Shown here in pieces: positions 22,023-30,881 of a stretch of DNA of 64,000 bases. A program made the position numbers and the translations under genes. The first letter of the stretch is position 1. Every line of letters starts with the position of its first letter. This DNA is from Dictyobacter kobayashii (GTDB lineage Bacteria; Chloroflexota; Ktedonobacteria; Ktedonobacterales; Ktedonobacteraceae), in NCBI RefSeq assembly GCF_003967555.1, contig NZ_BIFS01000002.1:1984001-2048000 (forward strand), given 5' to 3'. The notes under the pieces are model-generated. The model was given only the letters and a program-made list of their open reading frames with translations, ran no database searches and was not told where the DNA came from.

Positions 22023-23279
22023 ATGCCATCTTTTTCTGATTTTACTTTGCAATCTACAACTCGTGCGGTGTTAGCGAATATGGAGATTACCCAGCCCTCC
22101 CCTATTCAGGCTGGTGCTATTCCGGTCTTGCTGGCTGGAAAAGATCTCGTGGGACAATCGGCTACCGGCTCTGGTAAAACATTAGCTTATAGCATTCCTC
22201 TGGTTGAGAGACTTAGCCGGGACAAACGTGTCGTACAGGCTCTGGTGCTGGTACCAACCCGTGAGCTGGCTGTTCAGGTCAATAGTGTATTAAACAAACT
22301 GGCCGTGGCACGTCGACTTACAACAGCGCTGCTGGTCGGTGGCCGACCTTATAATCCTCAGATATCTGCGCTTCGTTATGGCGCTCAGATCGTTGTTGGT
22401 ACGCCAGGACGTATCAAGGATCATCTGGAACGCGGTACCCTGGTATTAAACCAGTTGAGAATCTGTGTTTTGGATGAGGCGGATCAGATGTTGGATAGCG
22501 GTTTCGCACCTGAGATTGAAGATATCCTGACCACTACGCCTGAGAATCGTCAAATGGCCCTCTTTTCTGCCACTATGCCAGAATGGGTAGCTAAAATACA
22601 AGAGAAATTCCTGAAAGATCCTGTGACGGTTGCGATCCAACCGACTGTAGGAGCTGAAAGTACCATTGAGCAGATTGCCTATCAGATCCCGCAGGAAAAG
22701 AAAATGGCGGCACTCTGCACGCTCTTAAATTCCACCGAAGGTGAGAGCAGCCTGATCTTTGGCAAGACCAAATATGGGGTTGAAAAATTGGGCAAGCAGC
22801 TCAGCAACCTGGGTTTTGCCGTGGGTACACTCCATGGTAACAAAAGCCAGCGGGCTCGTGAAGAGGTGCTGTCAGCTTTCCGTCATGGACGGGTCCACAC
22901 TCTGCTGGCTACTAATGTAGCCGCGCGTGGACTGGATATCCAGGGGATTTACCAGGTTATCAACTATGAATTGCCTGAATCCAGTGAGCTTTTTACCCAT
23001 CGTATTGGCCGTACGGGGCGCATGGGGCGTCAGGGTAAGGCTATTACGCTGCTGGCACCATCTGATGTGCCAAAGTGGCGCCGTATGTCTCGTAATCTCG
23101 GCCAGGCCGTCTCGTTGCAGCAACTGGCTATTAGTGATGATGCGCTGGTCGCCAAACCGCTTCCCGCACCTGTTATTGTGGCAGAGCCAAAACCAGAGCT
23201 GCGTCCAGAGTCACGGCCAATGCGTGGTCGCAATCGTCCTGCGCCTATTCAGGGCGGGGCAGAAATGTACCACAGATGA
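22023..23279 (+). CDS. DEAD-box ATP-dependent RNA helicase
   Basis: ATP-driven RNA unwinding, likely in ribosome assembly or cold response. 418 residues: Q-motif (PSPIQAGAIPVLLAG), motif I SATGSGKT (about 50), PTREL, motif II DEAD in VLDEADQ (about 152), motif III FSATMP (about 183), then RecA domain 2 with ARGLDIQG and HRIGRTGRMGR (about 327). The C-terminal 60 residues become Pro/Arg-rich. The frame opens at 21996, but the ATG at 22023 (MPSFSDF), with AAAGGA upstream, gives the family N-terminus. It overlaps the following small basic frame by ATGA. Confidence 0.95.
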   Translation: MPSFSDFTLQSTTRAVLANMEITQPSPIQAGAIPVLLAGKDLVGQSATGSGKTLAYSIPLVERLSRDKRVVQALVLVPTRELAVQVNSVLNKLAVARRLTTALLVGGRPYNPQISALRYGAQIVVGTPGRIKDHLERGTLVLNQLRICVLDEADQMLDSGFAPEIEDILTTTPENRQMALFSATMPEWVAKIQEKFLKDPVTVAIQPTVGAESTIEQIAYQIPQEKKMAALCTLLNSTEGESSLIFGKTKYGVEKLGKQLSNLGFAVGTLHGNKSQRAREEVLSAFRHGRVHTLLATNVAARGLDIQGIYQVINYELPESSELFTHRIGRTGRMGRQGKAITLLAPSDVPKWRRMSRNLGQAVSLQQLAISDDALVAKPLPAPVIVAEPKPELRPESRPMRGRNRPAPIQGGAEMYHR

Positions 23280-23578
23280 AATTTGAGAATGCCGCACCTG
23301 CTGATACGAAAAGGCGCGCTAAAAAGAACTTCAACAATGTAGCTCCTGCCTGGCAGCCAGAAGAAATTGCTGTACCGGAGCGTTCCTATGCCAGCAACGA
23401 GAGATATGGTGGTAGAAGGTCAACTGGTAAGCCATCTAACTTCAGCAAAACCAGGGGTAAGCGCCAGGAATATGCTCCTCTCGAGACCGAGGCACAGTAC
23501 CATGGTCAGGAGACGCGCAGAAAATCCAGCGGCCGAACACGGCGTGTAGCTGTTCCCAATCGTTCGGGTCGCCGCTAA
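23276..23578 (+). CDS. Basic low-complexity protein or displaced helicase tail
   Basis: 100 residues, rich in Arg/Lys/Ser/Gly (RRSTGKPSNFSKTRGKRQEY, RRKSSGRTRR). Its ATG overlaps the helicase stop codon (ATGA), so it could be a translationally coupled small RNA-binding protein. However, RNA helicases of this group often end in exactly such a basic tail, and one added base near 23270 would fuse the two frames. Given the many single-base breaks in this window, the fusion is as likely as a separate gene. Confidence 0.55.
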   Translation: MKFENAAPADTKRRAKKNFNNVAPAWQPEEIAVPERSYASNERYGGRRSTGKPSNFSKTRGKRQEYAPLETEAQYHGQETRRKSSGRTRRVAVPNRSGRR

Positions 23579-23613
23579 CTGTTGAATTACAAATTACACT
23601 CCAGGCTCTTTAA

Positions 23614-23675
23614 ATAAAACAATAAAAAGTCACCTCTTCTTGAGTACAGGAAGAGGTGACTTTTTATTGTTTTAT
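23614..23675. terminator. Bidirectional intrinsic terminator
   Basis: A 26-bp perfect stem (23614-23639 with 23650-23675), loop of 10, with A-rich left and T-rich right flanks, so it works on both strands. It separates the helicase unit from the convergent MFS gene. Confidence 0.9.
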
Positions 23676-23677
23676 CG

Positions 23678-25381
23678 TCATCTAGTGTAAGATGATGAAT
23701 GCGAGTCGCTCTCTGCCATATCCTGACCAGGCTTCTTTTCCACTGCTTCTCGACCTCTCAGGGGTTTGTCTTCCAGGAAGAAGACCAGGATGAGCCCTCC
23801 CAGCATAAAGCTCAAGCTGAGGATAAACGTGTTATGAATGCCTTGCGCCAGGCCGATCTTGACGGCGTTTAGCAGTAGCTGATAGGTCGCCATGCCCTGT
23901 GCACCTAGGACCGAGAATTGTTTGCTGACCAGGCTTTGTGTTTCTGGCGACAGTAGGATATTTGGATTATCGAATATTGTGATAATATGTGTCGGAAGGG
24001 CCTGCCGTGTCGCTGCCGGTATGGCGTTATGGAAGGCGGGTTGATAGGTTGTGGTCATGATTGATCCCATTGCGGCCAGCGCTACCGTGCTGCCAATCTG
24101 ACGGAAGAAGGTCAAAGCGGAGGTGGACTGCCCGATTTTGTCTGGTATCGCATTTTGCACGATCAGGGTATAAAATGATACCCCAAACCCCATCCCAAAG
24201 CCTATCACCACCATGGCGAGCCAGAGATCGCTGGCATTGGAATGAATATTTAAACGTAGTAGCATGGCCGCTCCACATACACTGATGGCCATGCCGATGA
24301 TCGCGATCAGTTTATATTTGCCCTGTCGCGAAACTATCTGCCCCGAAACAATGCTGCTACAGACAAGCGTGAGCATCAACGGAGAGAGTAAGAGTCCACT
24401 ATTGGTGGCTGAGATACCTAGAATGCCCTGGGCGAAGAGTGGGAGAAAGAAGATACTGCCGAACAGGGACATATTGGTGGTCATGGTGATCAGTACGCTG
24501 ATCACAAAGATTTTGTTGCGAAACAGGCTGGGATCGATGATTGGTTGTTTGTCTGTCCGTTCTTTGTGGGTTTCTACGATGACGAATGCGGCCAGCGCCA
24601 GGCCTGCGAGGGCCAGCAGGCCGAGGACCTGCGGCGAGAGCCAGGAATATGTGCTGCCAGCCCAGGTGAAGCCGAGCATTAATGGGACCGTTCCAATTAT
24701 AAGGAGCGTCGCTCCCAGGTAGTCGATCGAGACATTTTTTCCTTTGCCACTTAAAGATGGCATCAGGAAGATCAGGACCACGAGAGCCAGCAGGCCAATG
24801 GGAAGATTGACATAAAATACCCAGCGCCAGTTGCTGTTCTCAGTGATCCAGCCTCCTACGGCTGGTCCTATCACTGAAGAGAGACCGAAGACGGCGCCGG
24901 TAACTCCTTGCCATTTACCGCGTTCGCGGGGTGTGAAGAGATCTCCTACCACGGCCATCGCGATTGGCAATAAGGCCGCTGCTCCTAAGCCTTGAAATGC
25001 TCGAAAGCCGATCAGCGCATTCATGCTTGGAGACATTCCACATAGGGCAGAGCCGGTCAGAAAGAGGATGATGCCGGCCAGGAAGATTGATTTGCGCCCA
25101 TACATATCTGATAGCTTGCCATAGATTGGCACCATTATGGTTGAGGTGAGCAGGTAGGCTGTCGTAACCCAGGTGTAGCGGTCAAAGCCTCGCAGCTCGG
25201 ATATGATGTGGGGCATCGCTGTCGACACGATGGTCTGGTCTAGTGAGGCTAAGAGCATGATGAGCAGAACACCTACCATGGTTAAGATCGTTTCGCGCCT
25301 GCTATAGTTACGCTGTTGGCCCTCTAGTCCAGAAGCGTGCTTATTCGTTGTAGAGTTTTCTGTCTGTGCAATAGATTCCAT
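23678..25381 (-). CDS. MFS drug efflux permease, DHA2 (EmrB/QacA) family
   Basis: Proton-driven exporter of the 14-helix DHA2 group; 567 residues. Motif A is in the first cytoplasmic loop (YGKLSDMYGRKSIFLAG, about 85-101), motif C is in helix 5 (GLSSVIGPAVGGWIT), and SLDQTIVSTAMPHI in helix 1 carries the acidic residue of the family. The N-terminal 30 residues and the C-terminal 35 are hydrophilic. The start has GGGGTGG about 5 bases upstream. It is transcribed divergently from the MBL hydrolase; no TetR or MarR regulator is adjacent. Substrate unknown. Confidence 0.92.
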   Translation of the reverse strand: MESIAQTENSTTNKHASGLEGQQRNYSRRETILTMVGVLLIMLLASLDQTIVSTAMPHIISELRGFDRYTWVTTAYLLTSTIMVPIYGKLSDMYGRKSIFLAGIILFLTGSALCGMSPSMNALIGFRAFQGLGAAALLPIAMAVVGDLFTPRERGKWQGVTGAVFGLSSVIGPAVGGWITENSNWRWVFYVNLPIGLLALVVLIFLMPSLSGKGKNVSIDYLGATLLIIGTVPLMLGFTWAGSTYSWLSPQVLGLLALAGLALAAFVIVETHKERTDKQPIIDPSLFRNKIFVISVLITMTTNMSLFGSIFFLPLFAQGILGISATNSGLLLSPLMLTLVCSSIVSGQIVSRQGKYKLIAIIGMAISVCGAAMLLRLNIHSNASDLWLAMVVIGFGMGFGVSFYTLIVQNAIPDKIGQSTSALTFFRQIGSTVALAAMGSIMTTTYQPAFHNAIPAATRQALPTHIITIFDNPNILLSPETQSLVSKQFSVLGAQGMATYQLLLNAVKIGLAQGIHNTFILSLSFMLGGLILVFFLEDKPLRGREAVEKKPGQDMAESDSHSSSYTR

Positions 25382-25588
25382 TGACCACCCCTCGACAAAA
25401 TTTCGCTATAAATTTCTATTTGCGGATATTTAGCCCACCTGGCAGCTATGCTGTTGAAATATCACTATAAACAATCGGCCGCTGTATCTGGCTCTATCAG
25501 GTTGAATTTTTACCCCCAAACATGTTACTCTGGGGCTGGAAAAGCTTTTCACAGCTTTATATTCTGGAAGCGAGGTTGCGGTTTTTTT

Positions 25589-26526
25589 ATGGAGAATCAT
25601 TTTCCTGCGACAATTTCACCATATTTTCAATTGGAACAGGTGGCAGAAGGTATCTATGCGGCAATCGTCAAAGAGGGGGCCGGTGCCTGGGGAAACGCAG
25701 GCATTGTGGATCTGGGAGGGCAGACGCTTGTTTTTGATACATTCAATACGCCTCAAGCTGCGCAGAATTTGCGTGCTATAGCTGAGCAGATTACCGGGCA
25801 TGCAGTAACTTATGTCGTTAATAGCCATCATCATAGCGACCATATTTCAGGCAATCAGGTATTTGAGGGCGCGACAATCTTTGCTACCGATACTACCTTT
25901 GATTTGATGCGCACCAAGGGGCGGCCCGTTTTGAGCGTATGCGTACCCAACCTATGCCGTTAGAGAAAATGGAGGCTGCTTTAGCTCAAGAGCAAGATCC
26001 CCGCTTGCGCCGTGATCTGACTGCTTACCTTAACGAGATGCGCCAGGTGGCAAACGCCCTGCCAATCCTGACATTGCGCTTGCCGGATGTCACTTTTGAG
26101 CAGCGCCTGGTCTTTGCCGGCTCAAAGCGGGCCGCAGTTTTGCTGACTTTCGGCGGCGGCCACAGTCCCAGCGACGCCTTTTTGTATTTTCCCGAAGAAG
26201 GGCTGGCGTTTATGAGCGACCTGATCCAGGTAGATTTTCATCCTGCCATGCATGATGGAGATCCAGGTGAATGGCTACAGATTCTGGCACGTGTTGAAGC
26301 GTTGCAACTGAACACCATTGTTCCTGGCCATGGTCCTGTCTGTAGCGGACAGGCGATTGGACAGCTCGCGCAGTATATTCAAGTATTGGCGCAAATGGTT
26401 GAAGATGCTGGCTCACTTGAAGAACTATTGGTTCAGGACATGCCAGCCTTCTGCGCTTCCTGGCAGGCGGCTCCTATATTTAAAGAAAATCTGGAATTCT
26501 TATACCAGCGGGCGCATAACCTGTAA
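25589..26526 (+). CDS. MBL-fold metallo-hydrolase (frameshift at 25929-25932)
   Basis: About 312 residues once repaired; a zinc hydrolase of the glyoxalase II/beta-lactamase-like fold. Metal motif HHHSDH near 87-92 (VNSHHHSDHISGN), a later ligand in GGGHSPSDAFLYF, and the closing NTIVPGHGPVCSG with the last His. The frame breaks after MRTKGRPV; adding one T to TTTT at 25929-25932 gives GRPVFERMRTQP and continues to 26526. The upstream frame opens at 25448, but MENHFPATISPYF at 25589 fits the family better; the ribosome binding site is weak. Substrate unknown. Confidence 0.82.
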
Positions 26527-26569
26527 TTTTGCGGTTGCTCAGCAGGTTATACGCTCGCTGGCCTATGGC

Positions 26570-26992
26570 TTACTGGATGGTATGGGGGGCTGTGGCCTTA
26601 TTTTCACTACGTATGGTGTGTCCCGCCTGCGCCAGGATCTGGATGGCTAGATTAAGGTTCTCCTCCTGAACCAGCACATGTCCAGTATCATAGGTGGTGG
26701 CGGTAAAAACGCTGAGTCCTGCTTCCGCCAGAGGGGCCAGGACTGAGGACATGATGCCCGCCGTGTCTGGTGTAAATGGCCCCTCGATACGCAGGCAGCG
26801 CCAGCCTTTGGTATAAATAACTTCGTCCGGGATATTCTCCTGTGGACAAATGATCGAGAGTTCCTCATCTGTTTTGGTAATGGCTACAAAATTTCCATTT
26901 AACATCTCAGTTGAGATCCGAGTTGTAGGATCTAAACGGCAGATGGCCAGCGTATCTGGTTGAAGCGTGAGAATAAGCCGTTTGTTTGTCAT
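26570..26992 (-). CDS. ACT domain protein (CASTOR/ACT_7-like)
   Basis: 140 residues made of two ACT-like halves: the first contains LAICRLDPTT and ELSIICPQENIP; the second, GWRCLRIEGPFTPDTAGIMSSVLAPLAEAGLSVFTATTYDTGHVLVQEENL, is the recognisable ACT_7 stretch. Such proteins bind amino acids and act as small allosteric sensors. No enzyme domain is fused and no amino-acid pathway gene is adjacent, so its ligand is unknown. It lies between the MBL gene (convergent) and the WYL regulator (same strand). Confidence 0.85.
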   Translation of the reverse strand: MTNKRLILTLQPDTLAICRLDPTTRISTEMLNGNFVAITKTDEELSIICPQENIPDEVIYTKGWRCLRIEGPFTPDTAGIMSSVLAPLAEAGLSVFTATTYDTGHVLVQEENLNLAIQILAQAGHTIRSENKATAPHTIQ

Positions 26993-27155
26993 GATGACCT
27001 GTTACCTCTTCTTCTCGTAAGGCATCTTTAGCTTTAAGCTTCAACTTTGAAGTTGTTTTTTTCTCTTACACCCTTGTAGTGTGCCATATTCTTTACGGTT
27101 TCTCAATAGCAGATCGGGGTTATGACTTCTTAATCGTACGCGGAGAGTATATTGT

Positions 27156-28151
27156 TTAGCTATACATTTTTGCGATGGCATGGGCGGTTGAAGCTACGGT
27201 GGCGCGTACTTGTTGAGGTTCCAGGACGGTGGCGTCTGCCCCTAATCCGAGCGCGTAGGAGATCGCGTCATCAAGAGATTCGACATTGACCTGCACGATG
27301 GCACTGCCATCAGGCTCTTCTTTCAAAATACTGACATCGCCATGCAGGGGACTATAGCGAGCATTGGCGGTCACGCGAAGTTTCAGGCTAATGGGTGGTT
27401 GTTGTTTTTCTATCTGTTTGCGTGCTTCACGCCAATAAGCATGCAAGTCAAAATCTGGTCGTGGGACAATACTTTCTGTACGTACATAAACTTGCTCGAT
27501 ATCAATGACACGGAACGTATGAAATGACTGACAGCATTGGCAAAATGCGACCAGGTACCAGCGTCCTATGCGCGCATGACGCCGGCTAAGTCCTTTAAAT
27601 ACTAATCCATAAGGTTCAATGCGGCGCCACAAAATACCGGCACTTGCGAACCTATCGCAACTACTACCGGGATAAAGGATATCCAGTTGATATGAACCCA
27701 GCACAGCGGCCCGCACTGTTTCCAGGTGGGTCGGTTCCGTTGTCGCATTGCACCATGCGGATGTGTCAACCAGAATATGTTCACGTGCCGTTCTGACATC
27801 CGCCTGATATTCTTCTGGCAGTACAGCCTCCAGCTTAACCAGGGCGCGATGCAGATCTGTATCTCCGGCAAAAAGGTTATAGTTACCAGCGATATCGGCA
27901 CTTAAAATCAGCGAAATAGCCTCTTCGCGTGTAAAGATAGCTGACTCTAAATGATAGTCCTCTGGTAAATAATAGCCTCCCCCTGGCCCATACTCCATCG
28001 AAACTGGTACGTGCGCGAGAGATAGTGTAATGATGTCTCGATAGATAGTGCGTATTGAGACGCCCAAAATGTCGGAGAGACGCTTTGCCGTCATTTTTCC
28101 TCGTGCCTGCAGCAATAGTGTGATTGCCACAAGTCGTTCAGTCTTTTGCAT
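27156..28151 (-). CDS. HTH/WYL-domain transcriptional regulator (YafY family)
   Basis: 331 residues. The N-terminal helix-turn-helix (about 5-60: LLQARGKMTAKRLSDILGVSIRTIYRDIITL) is followed by the GPGGGYYLPEDY hinge and a WYL domain (about 140-240) with RWYLVAFCQ, whose Trp-Tyr-Leu triad names the family; a C-terminal WCX-like extension follows. Family members bind DNA and respond to nucleic-acid or small ligands. The 28-bp palindrome at 28199-28226, 48 bases before the start, is a good candidate for its own operator. The gene next downstream is the ACT protein. Confidence 0.92.
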   Translation of the reverse strand: MQKTERLVAITLLLQARGKMTAKRLSDILGVSIRTIYRDIITLSLAHVPVSMEYGPGGGYYLPEDYHLESAIFTREEAISLILSADIAGNYNLFAGDTDLHRALVKLEAVLPEEYQADVRTAREHILVDTSAWCNATTEPTHLETVRAAVLGSYQLDILYPGSSCDRFASAGILWRRIEPYGLVFKGLSRRHARIGRWYLVAFCQCCQSFHTFRVIDIEQVYVRTESIVPRPDFDLHAYWREARKQIEKQQPPISLKLRVTANARYSPLHGDVSILKEEPDGSAIVQVNVESLDDAISYALGLGADATVLEPQQVRATVASTAHAIAKMYS

Positions 28152-28198
28152 ATCTTTTATTATGTGCTACTCATCCATAAAAAACAAGAGGGGGTTGT

Positions 28199-28226
28199 GC
28201 TTGACAAAAACGTGTTTTTGTCAAGC
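28199..28226. promoter_or_regulatory. 28-bp palindrome upstream of WYL regulator, candidate operator
   Basis: GCTTGACAAAAAC, two bases, then its exact complement. TTGACA occurs in both orientations and could serve as a -35 box. Position and symmetry suggest autoregulation of the gene at 27156-28151; this is inference. Confidence 0.5.
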
Positions 28227-28321
28227 GGATCTGTTATCTGCCTGGTCCGCCGCAGGCGTCCAATAGGAAGTGAAGAGTTTGTCAGGGGACACCCCTGAAA
28301 CCCCGGCCAAGGGCTGCCGCC

Positions 28322-28558
28322 CTTAGCGATCCCGCTCGCGCAAGCCCGGGCTGAAGTGGTCGGGGACCCCATACTAGGCTTGCTGCCTTAGCGATCCCGC
28401 TCGCGCAAGCCCGGGCTGAAGTGGTCGGGGACCCCATACTAGGCTTGCTGCCCTTAGCGATCCCGCTCGCGCAAGCCCGGGCTGAAGTGGTCGGGGACCC
28501 CATACTAGGCTTGCTGCCCTTAGCGATCCCGCTCGCGCAAGCCCGGGCTGAAGTGGTC
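28322..28558 (+). repeat. Tandem array of 65/66-bp units, 3.6 copies
   Basis: Units begin (CTTAGCGATCCCG) at 28322, 28387, 28453 and 28519; spacing 65, 66, 66. Copies are nearly identical and GC-rich, with a GCCCGGGC centre. No coding potential; the frames across it simply reflect the repeat. It forms the left end of the repeat cluster at 28240-30600. Confidence 0.85.
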
Positions 28559-28598
28559 AGGGAAGGGGCCGGCCAGCAGAGGTGGCAGCCTCTATAGC

Positions 28599-28640
28599 GG
28601 GGAGGTGCAGGAGGGGTCGGGCAGGCCCTCCTGCCGGGGT
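28599..28640 (+). repeat. Left part of GC-rich repeat A, split by the IS
   Basis: GGGGAGGTGCAGGAGGGGTCGG begins a roughly 150-bp repeat whose remainder continues after the IS at 30200-30310. A second, uninterrupted copy (B) lies at 30337-30478. Confidence 0.75.
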
Positions 28641-30191
28641 CTGACTTTTTATCACATTTTTAGTCGTTGAATCGTGGAAGCAGAAAAACCACGGTTCTTG
28701 GTGCACATGCCATTGGAACGACCAAGAACGAAAAGAAAGGAGAAGGTGATGTTGTCTCCAGCAATCTTGTTGTCGTCTCAGCAGTGGGCTCAAGCCACCT
28801 TTGGCTCGGTCCAACTGGGCGATCCACGTCGTGTGCAGCGTGCCGTCGATCTTGCGTTCCACCTTGCGCAGCATCCACAAGCGTCTCTGCCCGGTGTGTT
28901 GAGCCCGGCGGGCTTGGAAGCGGCCTATCGATTTGTGCATTCGTCGCATACCTCGTATGAACATCTGGTTGCTCCCCACCTGCAACACACACGGCAAGCA
29001 TGCCACCAGCAGGCACAGGTCTTGTTGATTCAGGATACCACAGAGATGGATTACCAGGCTCATCCTACGACGCGTGGACTGGGGCCCATTGGCAACGGAA
29101 CGCATCACGGCTTTCTGTTGCAAAGCGTCCTGGCTGTTGTACCTCAGCACGATCAGTTGTTGGGATTGGCTCATCAAGAACCCTTTTTGCGCCAGCCAGC
29201 CCCTGAGAAAGAGAGCAAGCAACAACGCTGGAAACGCGAACGGGAATCGGAGGTATGGGAGCGCAGTGTGCGCATCCTGGGCTCGCCTCCTGCTGGCAGT
29301 CAATGGATTCATATGGGCGACCGCTACAGTGACATCTTTGCGTTCATGCGCCAATGTCGAGAGCAGGGGTGTGATTTTCTCGTCCGGGCCTATGAAGATC
29401 GCTGTATTGATCTGTTGGTGGAACAAGGAGAGACACCGGTGCCCCCACGATCGCATCATCATCGTAGCCCCACGCTGCATTTGCTGGAGGTGGTCAAGCA
29501 GATGCCCATTCGGTCGAGCATGTGGCTGGAACTCAAGAGTAGCCAGAAACACCCGGCCCGCAAGGCCCTTTTGGCCGTGAGTTGGCAGCCCGTGCGTCTG
29601 TTGCCTCCCCGCACACGGGAAGCCAACCAGTGGCGTCCGCTGGTGATCTGGGTCATCCGTGTGTGGGAACCTGATCCCCAGAAGGGGTTGAAGCCTTGGA
29701 CTGGATCTTGTTGACCTCGGTCCCCACCCACACGGCAACTCAAGCCCAAGAGCGGGTCGAGTGGTATCGCAGGCGTTGGATTGTTGAGGACTATCACCAA
29801 GGTCTCAAGACGGGATGCCATATGGAAGAACGAGAGATTCGGGATTACGAGGGGTTGCGAACGTTGCTGGGCATCATTGCCCCATTGCCGTGCGCTTGTT
29901 GCAATTGCGTGTGCTTTCGCGTCAATGTCCTGACGAGCTGGCACGGGCAGTGATACCCACTGATATTGTCCTGGTGGTGGCTCATTTGAGTGGGCATCCA
30001 GCAAAAACCATGACGGTGCAGCAATGCTGGCATGGCATTGCACGTCATGGTGGCTACTTGGGTCGCAAAGGCGATGGCCCACCTGGATGGAAAACCTTGT
30101 GGTTGGGGTGGATGTATATCCAGAACGTGTTGCAGGGAATGCAACTCGCTTCCCTCCTTTCGAATCAACTAGATTTGTGATAAAAAGTCAG
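28641..30191 (+). mobile_element. Tn5/IS50-like insertion sequence (IS4 family), 1551 bp
   Basis: Perfect 16-bp terminal inverted repeats CTGACTTTTTATCACA (28641-28656 and 30176-30191), flanked by an exact 8-bp target duplication GCCGGGGT (28633-28640 and 30192-30199). It carries one transposase gene, whose frame is broken twice. The exact ends and duplication indicate a recent insertion, into the first of two copies of a GC-rich repeat. Confidence 0.95.
28749..30180 (+). CDS. Tn5-like IS4-family transposase (frameshifts at 29684 and 29880)
   Basis: DDE transposase, about 477 residues when repaired, the length of Tn5 Tnp. The N-terminal DNA-binding part reads WAQATFGSVQLGDPRRVQRA; catalytic Asp residues are in LLIQDTTEMDY and HMGDRYSDIF; the Glu is in the YREK signature YRRRWIVEDYHQGLK (about 355-369). 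Two breaks: GGGG at 29684-29687 and CCCC at 29880-29883, each restored by one added base. The start at 28749 is preceded by AAAGGAGAAGGTG; a GTG at 28674 is possible. With all three acidic residues retained, the copy may be active if the breaks are base-calling errors. Confidence 0.88.
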
Positions 30192-30199
30192 GCCGGGGT

Positions 30200-30310
30200 G
30201 CGGGGTGTCCCCAACAATCTCCCCTCCCAGCGGCCGAAGACGGGGAAAGCGGGGAAGCAAGGGGCGGCGAGCCCCTTGACTGGAGGTTGAGGGGCCGTGC
30301 CCTCAACCTC
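30200..30310 (+). repeat. Right part of GC-rich repeat A
   Basis: Continues repeat A after the IS: CGGGGTGTCCCCAACAATCT, then CGGCGAGCCCCTTGACTGG. The same order of blocks is found in copy B at 30337-30478. Confidence 0.7.
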
Positions 30311-30336
30311 ACCTTTTTTTACGCGTAGGGGAAAGT

Positions 30337-30478
30337 GGGGAGGTGCAGGAGGGGTCGGCCAGTCCCTCTTGCTGGGGTTTGGGTGTCCCCAACAAACTCC
30401 CCTCCCAGCCGCCGACGGTGGGGAAAGCGGGGCGGCGAGCCCCTTGACTGGGGGGTTGGGGGCTGTGCCCCCAATCTC
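30337..30478 (+). repeat. GC-rich repeat B (uninterrupted copy)
   Basis: About 142 bp, closely similar to repeat A, starting GGGGAGGTGCAGGAGGGGTCGG and ending near GGCTGTGCCCCCAATC. No coding potential that I trust; frames in all directions are an effect of base composition. Confidence 0.75.
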
Positions 30479-30486
30479 TTCCTCTC

Positions 30487-30521
30487 CTCTCTCCTTGCCG
30501 CCTTCGGCGGCAAGGAGAGAG
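30487..30521. terminator. 16-bp perfect hairpin
   Basis: CTCTCTCCTTGCCGCC, loop TTC, exact complement. Followed by CCCC and an A-run, so it would terminate minus-strand transcription if anything. It marks the right part of the repeat cluster. Confidence 0.45.
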
Positions 30522-30554
30522 CCCCAAAAAAAGAAAAATAGTGCAGAATCAGCA

Positions 30555-30588
30555 TTTTTCCGGGAATAAATTTTTATTCCCGGAAAAA
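30555..30588. terminator. 34-bp palindrome with A/T ends
   Basis: TTTTTCCGGGAATAAA, two Ts, exact complement ending in AAAAA. It has the shape of a bidirectional terminator and separates the repeat cluster from the ABC exporter operon. Confidence 0.5.
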
Positions 30589-30881
30589 GAATAAAACCCA
30601 ATTACCGAAATTTCCAAAAAAGAAGTACAATGACTGACAAACATATGTCAGCCATTTCCTTTTAGACTTTGAAGAGATGATACTAACCTGTCACATCCAT
30701 CGATGTATGTGATTTATCGTCAAGCACTACTTGTGCGATATCTTCCATGCGACCGGTGCTAAGTGGCAGCGTAATAGGTCATTTTTGTTTTATGGGCATA
30801 GCCAGAAATGCCCCGACGTGCGATGAGTATGTGTATGGGGAATCTTTGTGATAAGGCACGTCAAGAAAGGATTTATCTGGA

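Noticed and set aside
30188..30601. Several overlapping open frames in the GC-rich repeat region
   Set aside because: All frames are open because of base composition; products are low-complexity Gly/Pro/Arg strings.
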